Below, one piece after another: positions 53,803 to 60,810 of a stretch of 64,000 nt of DNA. The stretch covers positions 1 through 64,000 of the forward strand of contig JAJRRC010000037.1 of NCBI GenBank assembly GCA_024279865.1, written 5' to 3'. The DNA is from Planctomycetota bacterium. GTDB taxonomy: Bacteria; Planctomycetota; Phycisphaerae; Phycisphaerales; Phycisphaeraceae. The position numbers and the translations under genes were made by a program. The number at the start of each line of letters is the position of its first letter. The stretch's first letter is position 1. The notes beneath the pieces are model-generated. The model saw nothing but the letters and a program-made list of their open reading frames with translations, was not told the DNA's origin and searched no databases.

Positions 53803-54896
53803 ATAATCATCTGATGCGAATTTTGGCGGTGGTGTTGGCGGTGTGTTATGTGGTGCCGGGGGTTGGGGCTGCGTCGGAGATTAAACCGGTGGTACGTCCG
53901 GGGGCACTTTCAGGGGCGGGGGAAACTTCCCCTGTGTTGTTTGGTACGTTTAAGGCCAATGACAGCTTTCAAGTTCAGATGAATCTCTCTGCGGAGAGTC
54001 AAGAGATGCTTTCGAATATCACGTGGCTTCCTCGTTCATTTGAAGTTGTCAGTGTGGAGGATGATCGTGCTGCGGAGGCCTTGGTGACGTTTGATTCACC
54101 TCGTCCCAGTGGCAATCCGATTAATGATCGGGTGGTCATGGAGTGGTATGCAGCTCGTAATCACGAAGGGAAAATCATTGAAGCGCCTGCGATGTTGGTG
54201 TTGCATATTCTTGATGGAAAGATGCGTGTGGCAAGGTTGATTGCTCGGTCCTTTTCATTTCAGGGGATTCATGCTTTTGTGATGCATTTGCCTTATTACG
54301 GGTTGCGTCGTTCTGGCAAGCAGGGGAAGGATCCTGAGAATGTTTTGAATCGTATCCAGCAAGGGATTTCTGATGCGAGGCGTGGGCGTGATGCGATTGC
54401 CTCGTTGCCGTATGTCCAGCATGGTTCTATTGGGATTCAGGGGACGAGCCTTGGCAGCTTTGTGACCTCCGTTGCCGCGGGCATGGATCGTGCGTTTGAC
54501 CCGGTGTTTATGATTTTGGGGGGAGCGGACATTCATGGCATTTTGCGGTCTGCCATGGGCGAAGCTCAAGACATACGCGAGGCCCTCGAAAAAAACGGGT
54601 ATACCAATGAGAAGATCAAGCGGTTGGCATGGAAGATTGAACCTTCACGGTTGGCACATCGCTTGAACCCAAATCGCACATGGCTGTTTTCGGCAAAGGA
54701 CGATCAGGTTGTCCCTGCTGCCAATGCTCGTGTTTTGGCGAAGGCAGCCCACTTAACGCCCGCTCATCATATTTGGTTGTCAGGGAATCATTACACTTGT
54801 GCCATTCATTTGCCCCGGCTGATTACGCAGATGGTGCAAATTATCAAAGCTCCACTTCCGGGATCGACAGCCGTTGGAAGTACCGTTTCGGATTGA
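53799..54896 (+). CDS. Exported alpha/beta hydrolase
   Basis: 365 residues. Signal peptide (VLAVCYVVPGVGAAS), then a Gly/Ser patch encoded by a G-tract, then an alpha/beta hydrolase fold: Ser217 in the GTSLGS elbow, acid candidates Asp301/Asp302 in AKDDQVVP, and His331 in GNHYT. Similar to S9/dienelactone-hydrolase-like enzymes. Coupled to the preceding acyltransferase gene (ATGA overlap), suggesting joint action on one substrate. Confidence 0.78.
   Translation: MNNHLMRILAVVLAVCYVVPGVGAASEIKPVVRPGALSGAGETSPVLFGTFKANDSFQVQMNLSAESQEMLSNITWLPRSFEVVSVEDDRAAEALVTFDSPRPSGNPINDRVVMEWYAARNHEGKIIEAPAMLVLHILDGKMRVARLIARSFSFQGIHAFVMHLPYYGLRRSGKQGKDPENVLNRIQQGISDARRGRDAIASLPYVQHGSIGIQGTSLGSFVTSVAAGMDRAFDPVFMILGGADIHGILRSAMGEAQDIREALEKNGYTNEKIKRLAWKIEPSRLAHRLNPNRTWLFSAKDDQVVPAANARVLAKAAHLTPAHHIWLSGNHYTCAIHLPRLITQMVQIIKAPLPGSTAVGSTVSD
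53897..53933 (+). repeat. G-tract repeat after signal peptide of hydrolase
   Basis: GTCCGGGGGCACTTTCAGGG followed by GCGGGGGAAACTTCCCC, encoding PGALSGAGETS directly after the predicted signal peptide cleavage region. Confidence 0.65.
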
Positions 54897-54926
54897 ATTT
54901 TTTAGAGGTTGTTTGAAAGACGTCGT

Positions 54927-55193
54927 ATGCTTCGAATTGTTGCCATTTTATTTTTTGTAATCGTGGCGGTGCGTCATATTGGTTTGGCTGTGGGCTATTT
55001 CGTCAAAGTGCCGGTGACGTATAGCCGTTTGGAACGGTTTGGCTGGGCCTTTATTTGTGGCATTATTCCGATTGCAATCGGATTGAGCCGAGGCGGTTCA
55101 CGCGGGGGTTTCTTTTTATTGTTGGGCGTGGTGATTGCCGTTGTCGTCTACCTCAGGCCCGCGTACCGGGTTCGTCGTCGCGGGGCAAAGTAG
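54927..55193 (+). CDS. Small membrane protein
   Basis: 88 residues with two or three hydrophobic helices (IVAILFFVIVAVRHIGLAVGYF, FGWAFICGIIPIAIGL, FFLLLGVVIAVVVYLRPAYRVRR) and a basic C-terminus. No family recognised. Start ATG 54927; an in-frame TTG at 54909 is an alternative. Last gene of the exported-enzyme run. Confidence 0.55.
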   Translation: MLRIVAILFFVIVAVRHIGLAVGYFVKVPVTYSRLERFGWAFICGIIPIAIGLSRGGSRGGFFLLLGVVIAVVVYLRPAYRVRRRGAK

Positions 55194-55203
55194 ATTGGGC
55201 ACC

Positions 55204-56157
55204 CTACGCCTTAGAGCGTGTGATGGTTTTGACGGCCACTTTCTTTTGAAGGTTTCGGGCGAGTTTTTTGTCGAAGGTGGCGCTGGCTTGGTGGGCGGCA
55301 CTGGCGGTGGCGAGGGCAGTTGCTTTGGCTAATGCGTCTGCGGGTGATGCGTTGAGAAGGGTGCCGATAAAAACGGCCAGTAGCGTGTCGCCGCAGCCGA
55401 CGGTGTTGACGAGGGGTTGACCTAGTTCGACGTGGGCGTGAAGGGTTTGTTTTTGGGTGACGAGGTAAACGCCGTCGGGGCCGCAGCTCATCAGGACATG
55501 TTCCACGTCGGAGGCCATTTGGCGTGCTGCTTCTAATTGTTCATTGCGTGAGGGTAGAGGCTTGCCCACAAAATCGACTAGCTCTTTGATGTTGGGTTTG
55601 GTGAGCCAGAGTTTTTTGCCCGCCATTTTTCGCAGGGCTTTACCTGAGGTGTCCACAGCCACTTTGGCACCGGTTGCGATGCAGTCATCGATGAGCGAGG
55701 TAAAGAATTGTATTTTAACACCTGGCGGCAGTGATCCGCTGAAGATGACGATGGTTTGTCGGTTCACATGTTTGTGAATTTTTTTACGCAGCAAGTTTAA
55801 CCCATCGCCATCGACGGCCAGTCCGCGGTCGCAGATATGTGTATCTAAGCCGGTGGCAGCATCGGTGAGGGTGATATTTTCACGGGTGCTGCCTGGCAGG
55901 GTGATAAAGGCATTGGTGATGCGGCTATCGAACAGGGAGGCGAAGGTCGAAAAATTATCTTCCCCCAAAAAACCGGTGGCGGTGGAGGTGAGTCCGATTT
56001 GTGTGAGGACCCGTGAGATGTTCACACCCTTGCCGCCTGGGGTGCGGCCGGTGGTGATGCCTGTTTCATGTTGTCCGGGGATCAATTGATTGACCTCAAT
56101 CACACGGTCGATGGCGGGGTTGAGTGTGACGGTCAAAATGTCTGCGGTTTGTTTCAT
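55204..56157 (-). CDS. fruK: PfkB-family sugar kinase (1-phosphofructokinase type)
   Basis: 317-residue ribokinase-like enzyme: TLNPAIDRVIEVNQLIPGQ, RTPGGKGVNISRVL, FSGSLPPGV, and the anion-hole NTVGCGDTLLAVFIG with catalytic Asp. The TLNPAID and SLPPG patterns match 1-phosphofructokinase (FruK) or tagatose-6-phosphate kinase; no phosphotransferase fructose system is in the window, so the exact substrate is uncertain. Convergent with the small membrane protein gene. Confidence 0.85.
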   Translation of the reverse strand: MKQTADILTVTLNPAIDRVIEVNQLIPGQHETGITTGRTPGGKGVNISRVLTQIGLTSTATGFLGEDNFSTFASLFDSRITNAFITLPGSTRENITLTDAATGLDTHICDRGLAVDGDGLNLLRKKIHKHVNRQTIVIFSGSLPPGVKIQFFTSLIDDCIATGAKVAVDTSGKALRKMAGKKLWLTKPNIKELVDFVGKPLPSRNEQLEAARQMASDVEHVLMSCGPDGVYLVTQKQTLHAHVELGQPLVNTVGCGDTLLAVFIGTLLNASPADALAKATALATASAAHQASATFDKKLARNLQKKVAVKTITRSKA

Positions 56158-56189
56158 GGCATCGTATTATACGCATTGCAGATCAAATT

Positions 56190-58709
56190 TTAATCCATGG
56201 TGTCATTCTGGGAATTTTGATGACGACCTAGCAGCCATCGCCACTCGGGCGCTTTGAATAGCCACGCGCTGAAGAGATAAACCACCATGCCGACCATGAC
56301 CAAAACCGCCAACAAAATAGCACTGTGAATGCGTGACAGGTCTGCCATGTCATACCGATTGAGAATCGGGAGCAAGGCCAGCGTCATGATCAGCGTGAGC
56401 AAGATAGAGCGTCCCCAAGACCAGAGAACTTTGTCATCAAGGGGCAGAGCAAGATGCCGGCGCATGGCCCGGATCAATAAGAACGCGCCCCAGATGGCGC
56501 ACAACGCGGTGGACCAAGCGAGTCCCGCCACGCCCATGTACCAGATCATGATGCAGTTTAAGGTAAGGTTCAAAAAGACATTGGTGACGGTGATTTTGAG
56601 AGGTGTGCGGACATCATCCAACGCATAAAACGCGCGTGTGAGCACATGGGTCATGGAATAGGCCCAGATGGCGATGGCGTAGCCGATGAGAATGGTTGAA
56701 ACACGTTGAGCGTCTTGGAGATCAAAGCGGCCGTATTGGTAGATCAGCCGGGTTAGTGGCAAGCGGACAAGGATGAGGCCGACGCTTGCGGGGAGGCCGA
56801 CGAAGACGGTGAGACGCAGGCCGTGATGAAGGATGGTGGCAAAATGTTTTCGATGTCCTGCGGCCGCATGGGCCAGGGCCGGGAAGATGGCCGTTGCAAT
56901 GGCGATGCCGAACACGCCCAGGGGGAATTGATAGAGGCGTTGGGACCAGTTCAGTGCCGCCACCGCACCGGGTTCGATTGGGTAGAGAAGTTCTTTTCCT
57001 GCGATGACTGCCAGAACGGTTTCCCCTTCTTTGGGGCTGAGGCTGTAGCTGATGATCGAGTCCATGGCCGCATTGAGTTGAAAGACTGCCAAGCCGATGA
57101 GCATGGGGAGCATGGTTTTTGCCACTGCCCACAAGTTGGGACCTGTTCCTTGAAAGTTCCGTGTGAAAGGTTGTTGTCTGGCGGCAGCGATCCATTGCCA
57201 TGCCAATTGACCGGCGCCTGCCACGAGGACCGCCAAGCCGATGAAGTAAACCCCTTGCTCGGGTGTGTATTGCCACAATGCAAGGGAGGCTGCTGAGATG
57301 ATGGCCAGGTTCAGAAGGATCGGTGCTGCTGCTGGTGGCCCGAAATGGTGGTGAACTTGAAGCACGCCGCCGAGCAGTGCAACCGCACAGATCAAAGGCA
57401 TGTAAGGCAGCATCAGCATCATCAGTTTGATCGCGGTGACGGTGGTATCCGACCATGTGCCGTAGTGTTGGACGGCCAGGAGAATCCCTTCGCCGATCAG
57501 GACGACCATGCCCAGCCCCACCAATAAAAGCGAGATACAAGCCCATGCCAATCGTTGAGCCGCCACGGGGTCAGTTTTGCGAAGTTGACTGTATTTGGGG
57601 ATAAACGCAGCGGAGAGTGCGCCTTCGCCAAAGAGTCTGCGAAATAGATGGGGAATGAGAAAGCCCATGTGAAACGCATCGGCAAGGTGGCCGAGCCCCA
57701 GGGTGGCCGCTAGGACCGCGTCGCGTACCAGGCCAGTCATGCGTGAGAGCAACGTCAGTCCGCCGACGGTACGAGCATGGCGAACGAAGGATACGGGTGC
57801 TTGGAGGGGGGCGTTTTTTGGGGATGCCGGGGGGGATGCCGGGGGAACTTCCGGGGGCGAGGTTTTTTTGGAAACTTTCGGCGTATGTGCGATTGCCAAG
57901 AGGTATCCGATGCCTGTAAGCAGGGCGAGTAAAACGCCGATCTCGTGGGCAATGAGATCGCTCCATTCAAAGCCTCGTCCGATTTTTTGTTGAACGAGTT
58001 CAAGGATCGGGGCGGCTGCAATTTGTAAAACAATCGCTAGCGCAATGCCCATTTTCGGTCGAGAGCGACCCAATAAACGCATGGCTGCGAAGAGCCAGAC
58101 CGCGCTAAAAGCAGCGAACAAATGTAGCAAATGATCCCCACGCATTTCCACACGGTCAGCAAATGTCGGTCCCATCGGCAGGCCAATCGGGACATCAAAT
58201 GAAAGGCTCGGCATCAAGGCCATCAACAAGCCCATCGGCAAAAATAAAATAAAGATAAGCCTCGCCAACAGCACATTGTCACAACGCTCGGTCTGGTGAT
58301 CGCGTACGCGGGCCGCCATCAACCACATGGCGATACAGATGCCGATCATGCTGCACAATAGATTTGTGGTAGAGAAGGGTTGGTCAAATAAGATTTGTGC
58401 GTACTCGCTGCAATAAGCATAGGCAGCAGCAACCCAGACACTGGCGATTAAGTTCAACCGAAATTGCCCCGCACGTCCCAACGGCAACGACCAGAAAAGC
58501 AGGCCTTGTAAGATGCCTAAGGCCAGTACGTAAAACGGCTTGGTCAGATACCACTCACCGAGGCCATGGGCTTGGAGTTGAACATGAAGGCCTTGCCAAT
58601 GGGTGCAAATCATCAGGGCCGGCCAATAGATGAGTAACGCCAAACGCGCCCCAAGCGGATCGTGGCGATCATATGCCTGGCATTGGGTTAAGTCGCGTTG
58701 AGACGTCAT
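56190..58709 (-). CDS. murJ: VanZ-like domain fused to MurJ lipid II flippase
   Basis: 839 residues. Residues 1-275 are membrane segments with VanZ-like halves (SEYAQILFDQPFSTTNLLCSMIG and GDHLLHLFAAFSAVWL ... ELVQQKIGRGFEWSDLIAHEIGVLLAL). A Pro-rich linker (279-304) is encoded by a G-tract repeat. Residues 305-839 are MurJ (ARTVGGLTLLSRMTGLVRDAVLAATLG..., IWAYSMTHVLTRAFYALDDVRTPLKI), the lipid II flippase. Start ATG 58709 directly after a family-3 repeat. The VanZ-MurJ join is unusual and may be mediated by the repeat. Confidence 0.88.
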   Translation of the reverse strand: MTSQRDLTQCQAYDRHDPLGARLALLIYWPALMICTHWQGLHVQLQAHGLGEWYLTKPFYVLALGILQGLLFWSLPLGRAGQFRLNLIASVWVAAAYAYCSEYAQILFDQPFSTTNLLCSMIGICIAMWLMAARVRDHQTERCDNVLLARLIFILFLPMGLLMALMPSLSFDVPIGLPMGPTFADRVEMRGDHLLHLFAAFSAVWLFAAMRLLGRSRPKMGIALAIVLQIAAAPILELVQQKIGRGFEWSDLIAHEIGVLLALLTGIGYLLAIAHTPKVSKKTSPPEVPPASPPASPKNAPLQAPVSFVRHARTVGGLTLLSRMTGLVRDAVLAATLGLGHLADAFHMGFLIPHLFRRLFGEGALSAAFIPKYSQLRKTDPVAAQRLAWACISLLLVGLGMVVLIGEGILLAVQHYGTWSDTTVTAIKLMMLMLPYMPLICAVALLGGVLQVHHHFGPPAAAPILLNLAIISAASLALWQYTPEQGVYFIGLAVLVAGAGQLAWQWIAAARQQPFTRNFQGTGPNLWAVAKTMLPMLIGLAVFQLNAAMDSIISYSLSPKEGETVLAVIAGKELLYPIEPGAVAALNWSQRLYQFPLGVFGIAIATAIFPALAHAAAGHRKHFATILHHGLRLTVFVGLPASVGLILVRLPLTRLIYQYGRFDLQDAQRVSTILIGYAIAIWAYSMTHVLTRAFYALDDVRTPLKITVTNVFLNLTLNCIMIWYMGVAGLAWSTALCAIWGAFLLIRAMRRHLALPLDDKVLWSWGRSILLTLIMTLALLPILNRYDMADLSRIHSAILLAVLVMVGMVVYLFSAWLFKAPEWRWLLGRHQNSQNDTMD
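57803..57870 (+). repeat. G-tract repeat encoding VanZ-MurJ linker
   Basis: GGAGGGGGGCG, GGGGATGCC, GGGGGGGATGCC, GGGGGAACTTCCGGGGGCGA in series. In the coding direction C-rich, encoding KKTSPPEVPPASPPASPKNAPL, the interdomain linker. Confidence 0.82.
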
Positions 58710-58842
58710 AGATAAACATACCCCTCATGATTGAGTTTTCCCGCCCCCGGTTTGCTTGCGTACGCGGCATCTTGTTTTTTTTCAAGCATCGCATCCAAAC
58801 AACTTTCATTGCGGGAATTTTCATACGCGATGCGTATACTTG
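58710..58842 (-). repeat. Dispersed 110-130 bp repeat (family 3), copy 2
   Basis: Same ordered blocks as 44011-44123, with a CCCCCGG insertion after TTTTCCCG and a longer CTTG-T8-CAAG hairpin. Located directly upstream of the murJ ATG (58709). No gene in 58710-58900. Confidence 0.7.
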
Positions 58843-58900
58843 TCCGTTCCATAGGCAAAGAACGACCCGGATCATGCTGTTCTGCAATCGGCATTCGACT

Positions 58901-59926
58901 TTACGAGGCAGATGCCGTGGGCGTTGACAGGATCGACTTCGCGAGCCGTTCGTAATCTCGAGCGCCCGCACAATGGGGAGCATATTCAAAAATTGTTTTG
59001 CCAAAGCTAGGCGACTCGGCGAGCTTAATATTGCGGCGAATGGGCGGCTCATAAATCACCGCGTCAGCCCAAGGCACATCTTGACCGCGGCCAGCTTCTA
59101 AAAAATTCATCAGATCCGCCACCACTTCACTGGCGAGAATCGTATTGGCTTCGTGCATACAAAGAACCACGCCTCCCACACGCAGCTTGGGATTGAATCC
59201 CTGCTGAATCAGTTGGATCGTTTCAAAGAGCTTGGATAATCCCTGCAATGCTAAAAAATGTGCCTGCAAAGGAACCACAACTTCCCGAGCCAATGTCAGA
59301 GCATTGATCGCGAGCAATCCCAAGCTAGGTGGACAGTCGATAATAATATAGTCCGGCCGATCCGGGGTCTGGAGCAAGGCTTCAACTTTGTCCGCCAACA
59401 CCCGCTGGGCTTGGCCGGTGATGACCTTGGGAGCCAATTCTGCTTCCACCCCCGCAAGATTCACTTGGGCTGGGATGATCGAAAGGTTCGAGCCAACTTC
59501 GCGGATGACCTCTTGCACGGTGACCTCATCCTCAGCAAGCAATTGATACAAATTTAAATCCGTGGATGCTAGTTCAAGCCCGAAATGTAAACTCAGATGG
59601 GCTTGAGGGTCCATGTCAATGACAAGCACTTTTTGATCGAGATAGGTCAGCCCCGCGGCAAGATTGGCCGTGGTGGTGGTTTTACCCACGCCACCTTTTT
59701 GATTCATGACCGCCAAAATACGTGGAGACGCTGCTGCAACATTTGTTTGCACAGGCATTCGCTCAGAAATTTGAGGGGGGATGGCTGGCGAGACTTCGGG
59801 AACTGCGTTTTGTGTGACTTGCGGGGCTACTTGCGGGGTTACTTCCTGGGTGCTTCCGGGGGCCGGGGGGGAATCCGGGGGGGCGGGGGTGTTTGGAGAG
59901 TTTGGGTGCATGGGCAATTCATTCAT
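58901..59926 (-). CDS. parA: ParA family chromosome partitioning ATPase
   Basis: 341 residues. An unusual ~65-residue Pro/Gln/Val-rich N-terminal extension (partly G-tract encoded) precedes the ParA core: deviant Walker A KGGVGKT (77-83), DMDPQAHLSL, and IIIDCPPSLGLLAINAL. ParA ATPases position the origin region together with ParB-parS. ATG 59926 is chosen; ATG 59911 would shorten the extension. No parB gene follows here, but a parS-like site lies about 0.77 kb upstream. Confidence 0.9.
   Translation of the reverse strand: MNELPMHPNSPNTPAPPDSPPAPGSTQEVTPQVAPQVTQNAVPEVSPAIPPQISERMPVQTNVAAASPRILAVMNQKGGVGKTTTTANLAAGLTYLDQKVLVIDMDPQAHLSLHFGLELASTDLNLYQLLAEDEVTVQEVIREVGSNLSIIPAQVNLAGVEAELAPKVITGQAQRVLADKVEALLQTPDRPDYIIIDCPPSLGLLAINALTLAREVVVPLQAHFLALQGLSKLFETIQLIQQGFNPKLRVGGVVLCMHEANTILASEVVADLMNFLEAGRGQDVPWADAVIYEPPIRRNIKLAESPSFGKTIFEYAPHCAGARDYERLAKSILSTPTASAS
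59855..59890 (+). repeat. G-tract repeat encoding ParA N-terminal extension
   Basis: CTTCCGGGGGCCGGGGGGGA, ATCCGGGGGGGCGGGGGTG. In the coding direction C-rich, encoding TPAPPDSPPAPGS. Confidence 0.78.
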
Positions 59927-59990
59927 GATAGACGTAGTATACCGTTCACTTGGGCGATGCAACTTGAACCCGGTGGGTTCGGACAAGCTC

Positions 59991-60662
59991 TCAAGGGCTT
60001 ACTTCAAACGCTTCAATCGATTTTTGAGGCAAAATGCCGAGGATGGTCAGATTTTTTTCCGTTCGCTGAGCGATGAGGCCCAAGCCTTCTTTGAAGACAT
60101 AATCAAGCGTGACGCGTCCTTGGGCGAATCGCAGTTGAAGTTCACGGGTCATGCGGATCACCACGCCACGATCATCGCGCCCGAGGACTTGAACTTGGTA
60201 GCGGCAATGACCTTGATCGCGGACCATTTTTCCATTGAGCGTGGTGACGGTCATTTTGACGGTTGTCCATTTCGGGACATGCGTTGCCAAATAGGCAGGT
60301 AGCATGACCATCGGCGGATCGTAGACCACCTGGGCGGCGGATTCAAAATCATCTTCCTGTTCAATGACGATATTGCCATCGGAAGTTAAGCGGTAATAAA
60401 TCACAAACTGCCCCGTCATGAGAGACTGCCACGCGTGGTCTTTTGGGGTCGAGTCTTGCAAATGCCAAGTTTGTCCTTGGTGTGATCCTTCGGTGACGGT
60501 GAAGATTCGTTTGCCTTCGATGGGTGTAAACAGATTCGCTGCTTGCAGTGTCGATTTCACCGGATGCAAGGGTTTTGCTTGGTCGTTGACAATGGGCTGG
60601 CCATGACAACCGGAGAGAAAACCCGCCAGCAGCAATAAAATTCCATAACAGAGATGTTTCAT
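59991..60662 (-). CDS. Putative lipoprotein, unknown function
   Basis: 223 residues from ATG 60662. Lipoprotein signal MKHLCYGILLLLAGFLSGC with acylation Cys19. The mature part is beta-rich with no recognised domain (RIFTVTEGSHQGQTWHLQDSTPK, VVIRMTRELQLRFAQGRVTLDYVFKEGLGLIAQ). Gene order next to parA is probably incidental. Confidence 0.7.
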   Translation of the reverse strand: MKHLCYGILLLLAGFLSGCHGQPIVNDQAKPLHPVKSTLQAANLFTPIEGKRIFTVTEGSHQGQTWHLQDSTPKDHAWQSLMTGQFVIYYRLTSDGNIVIEQEDDFESAAQVVYDPPMVMLPAYLATHVPKWTTVKMTVTTLNGKMVRDQGHCRYQVQVLGRDDRGVVIRMTRELQLRFAQGRVTLDYVFKEGLGLIAQRTEKNLTILGILPQKSIEAFEVSP

Positions 60663-60690
60663 GTCAACAGGGACCCTTTGGGCATAAAAA

Positions 60691-60706
60691 TGTTTCACGT
60701 TAAAAA
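60691..60706. promoter_or_regulatory. parS-like site
   Basis: TGTTTCACGTTAAAAA matches the ParB-binding consensus TGTTTCACGTGAAACA at 14 of 16 positions (mismatches at 11 and 15), with the left half-site perfect. It lies between the lipoprotein gene and the SLC13 gene, near parA. Confidence 0.45.
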
Positions 60707-60720
60707 CAATTTAGTTACTT

Positions 60721-60731
60721 TTGCATAATAT
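60721..60731 (+). promoter_or_regulatory. Candidate extended -10 element before SLC13 gene
   Basis: TTGCATAATAT contains TG-N-ATAAT-like spacing (extended -10). No clear -35 element; a start site would be near 60736, giving a leader of about 75 bases. Confidence 0.35.
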
Positions 60732-60810
60732 AGTTCTGCGTATCAATTGTGAGGGCAATGTGGTCGTGATTGGTATAAGATAACGCGCTTGTAAGGATGG
60801 AGCTCGTCAG

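Noticed and set aside
56722-57546. 274-codon second minus-strand frame inside murJ
   Set aside because: It is an Arg/Pro/His-rich alternate frame of the MurJ coding strand without any domain.
58669-59052. Minus-strand frame over the family-3 repeat
   Set aside because: The homologous frame in copy 1 is interrupted by a stop, so the repeat is unlikely to be coding.
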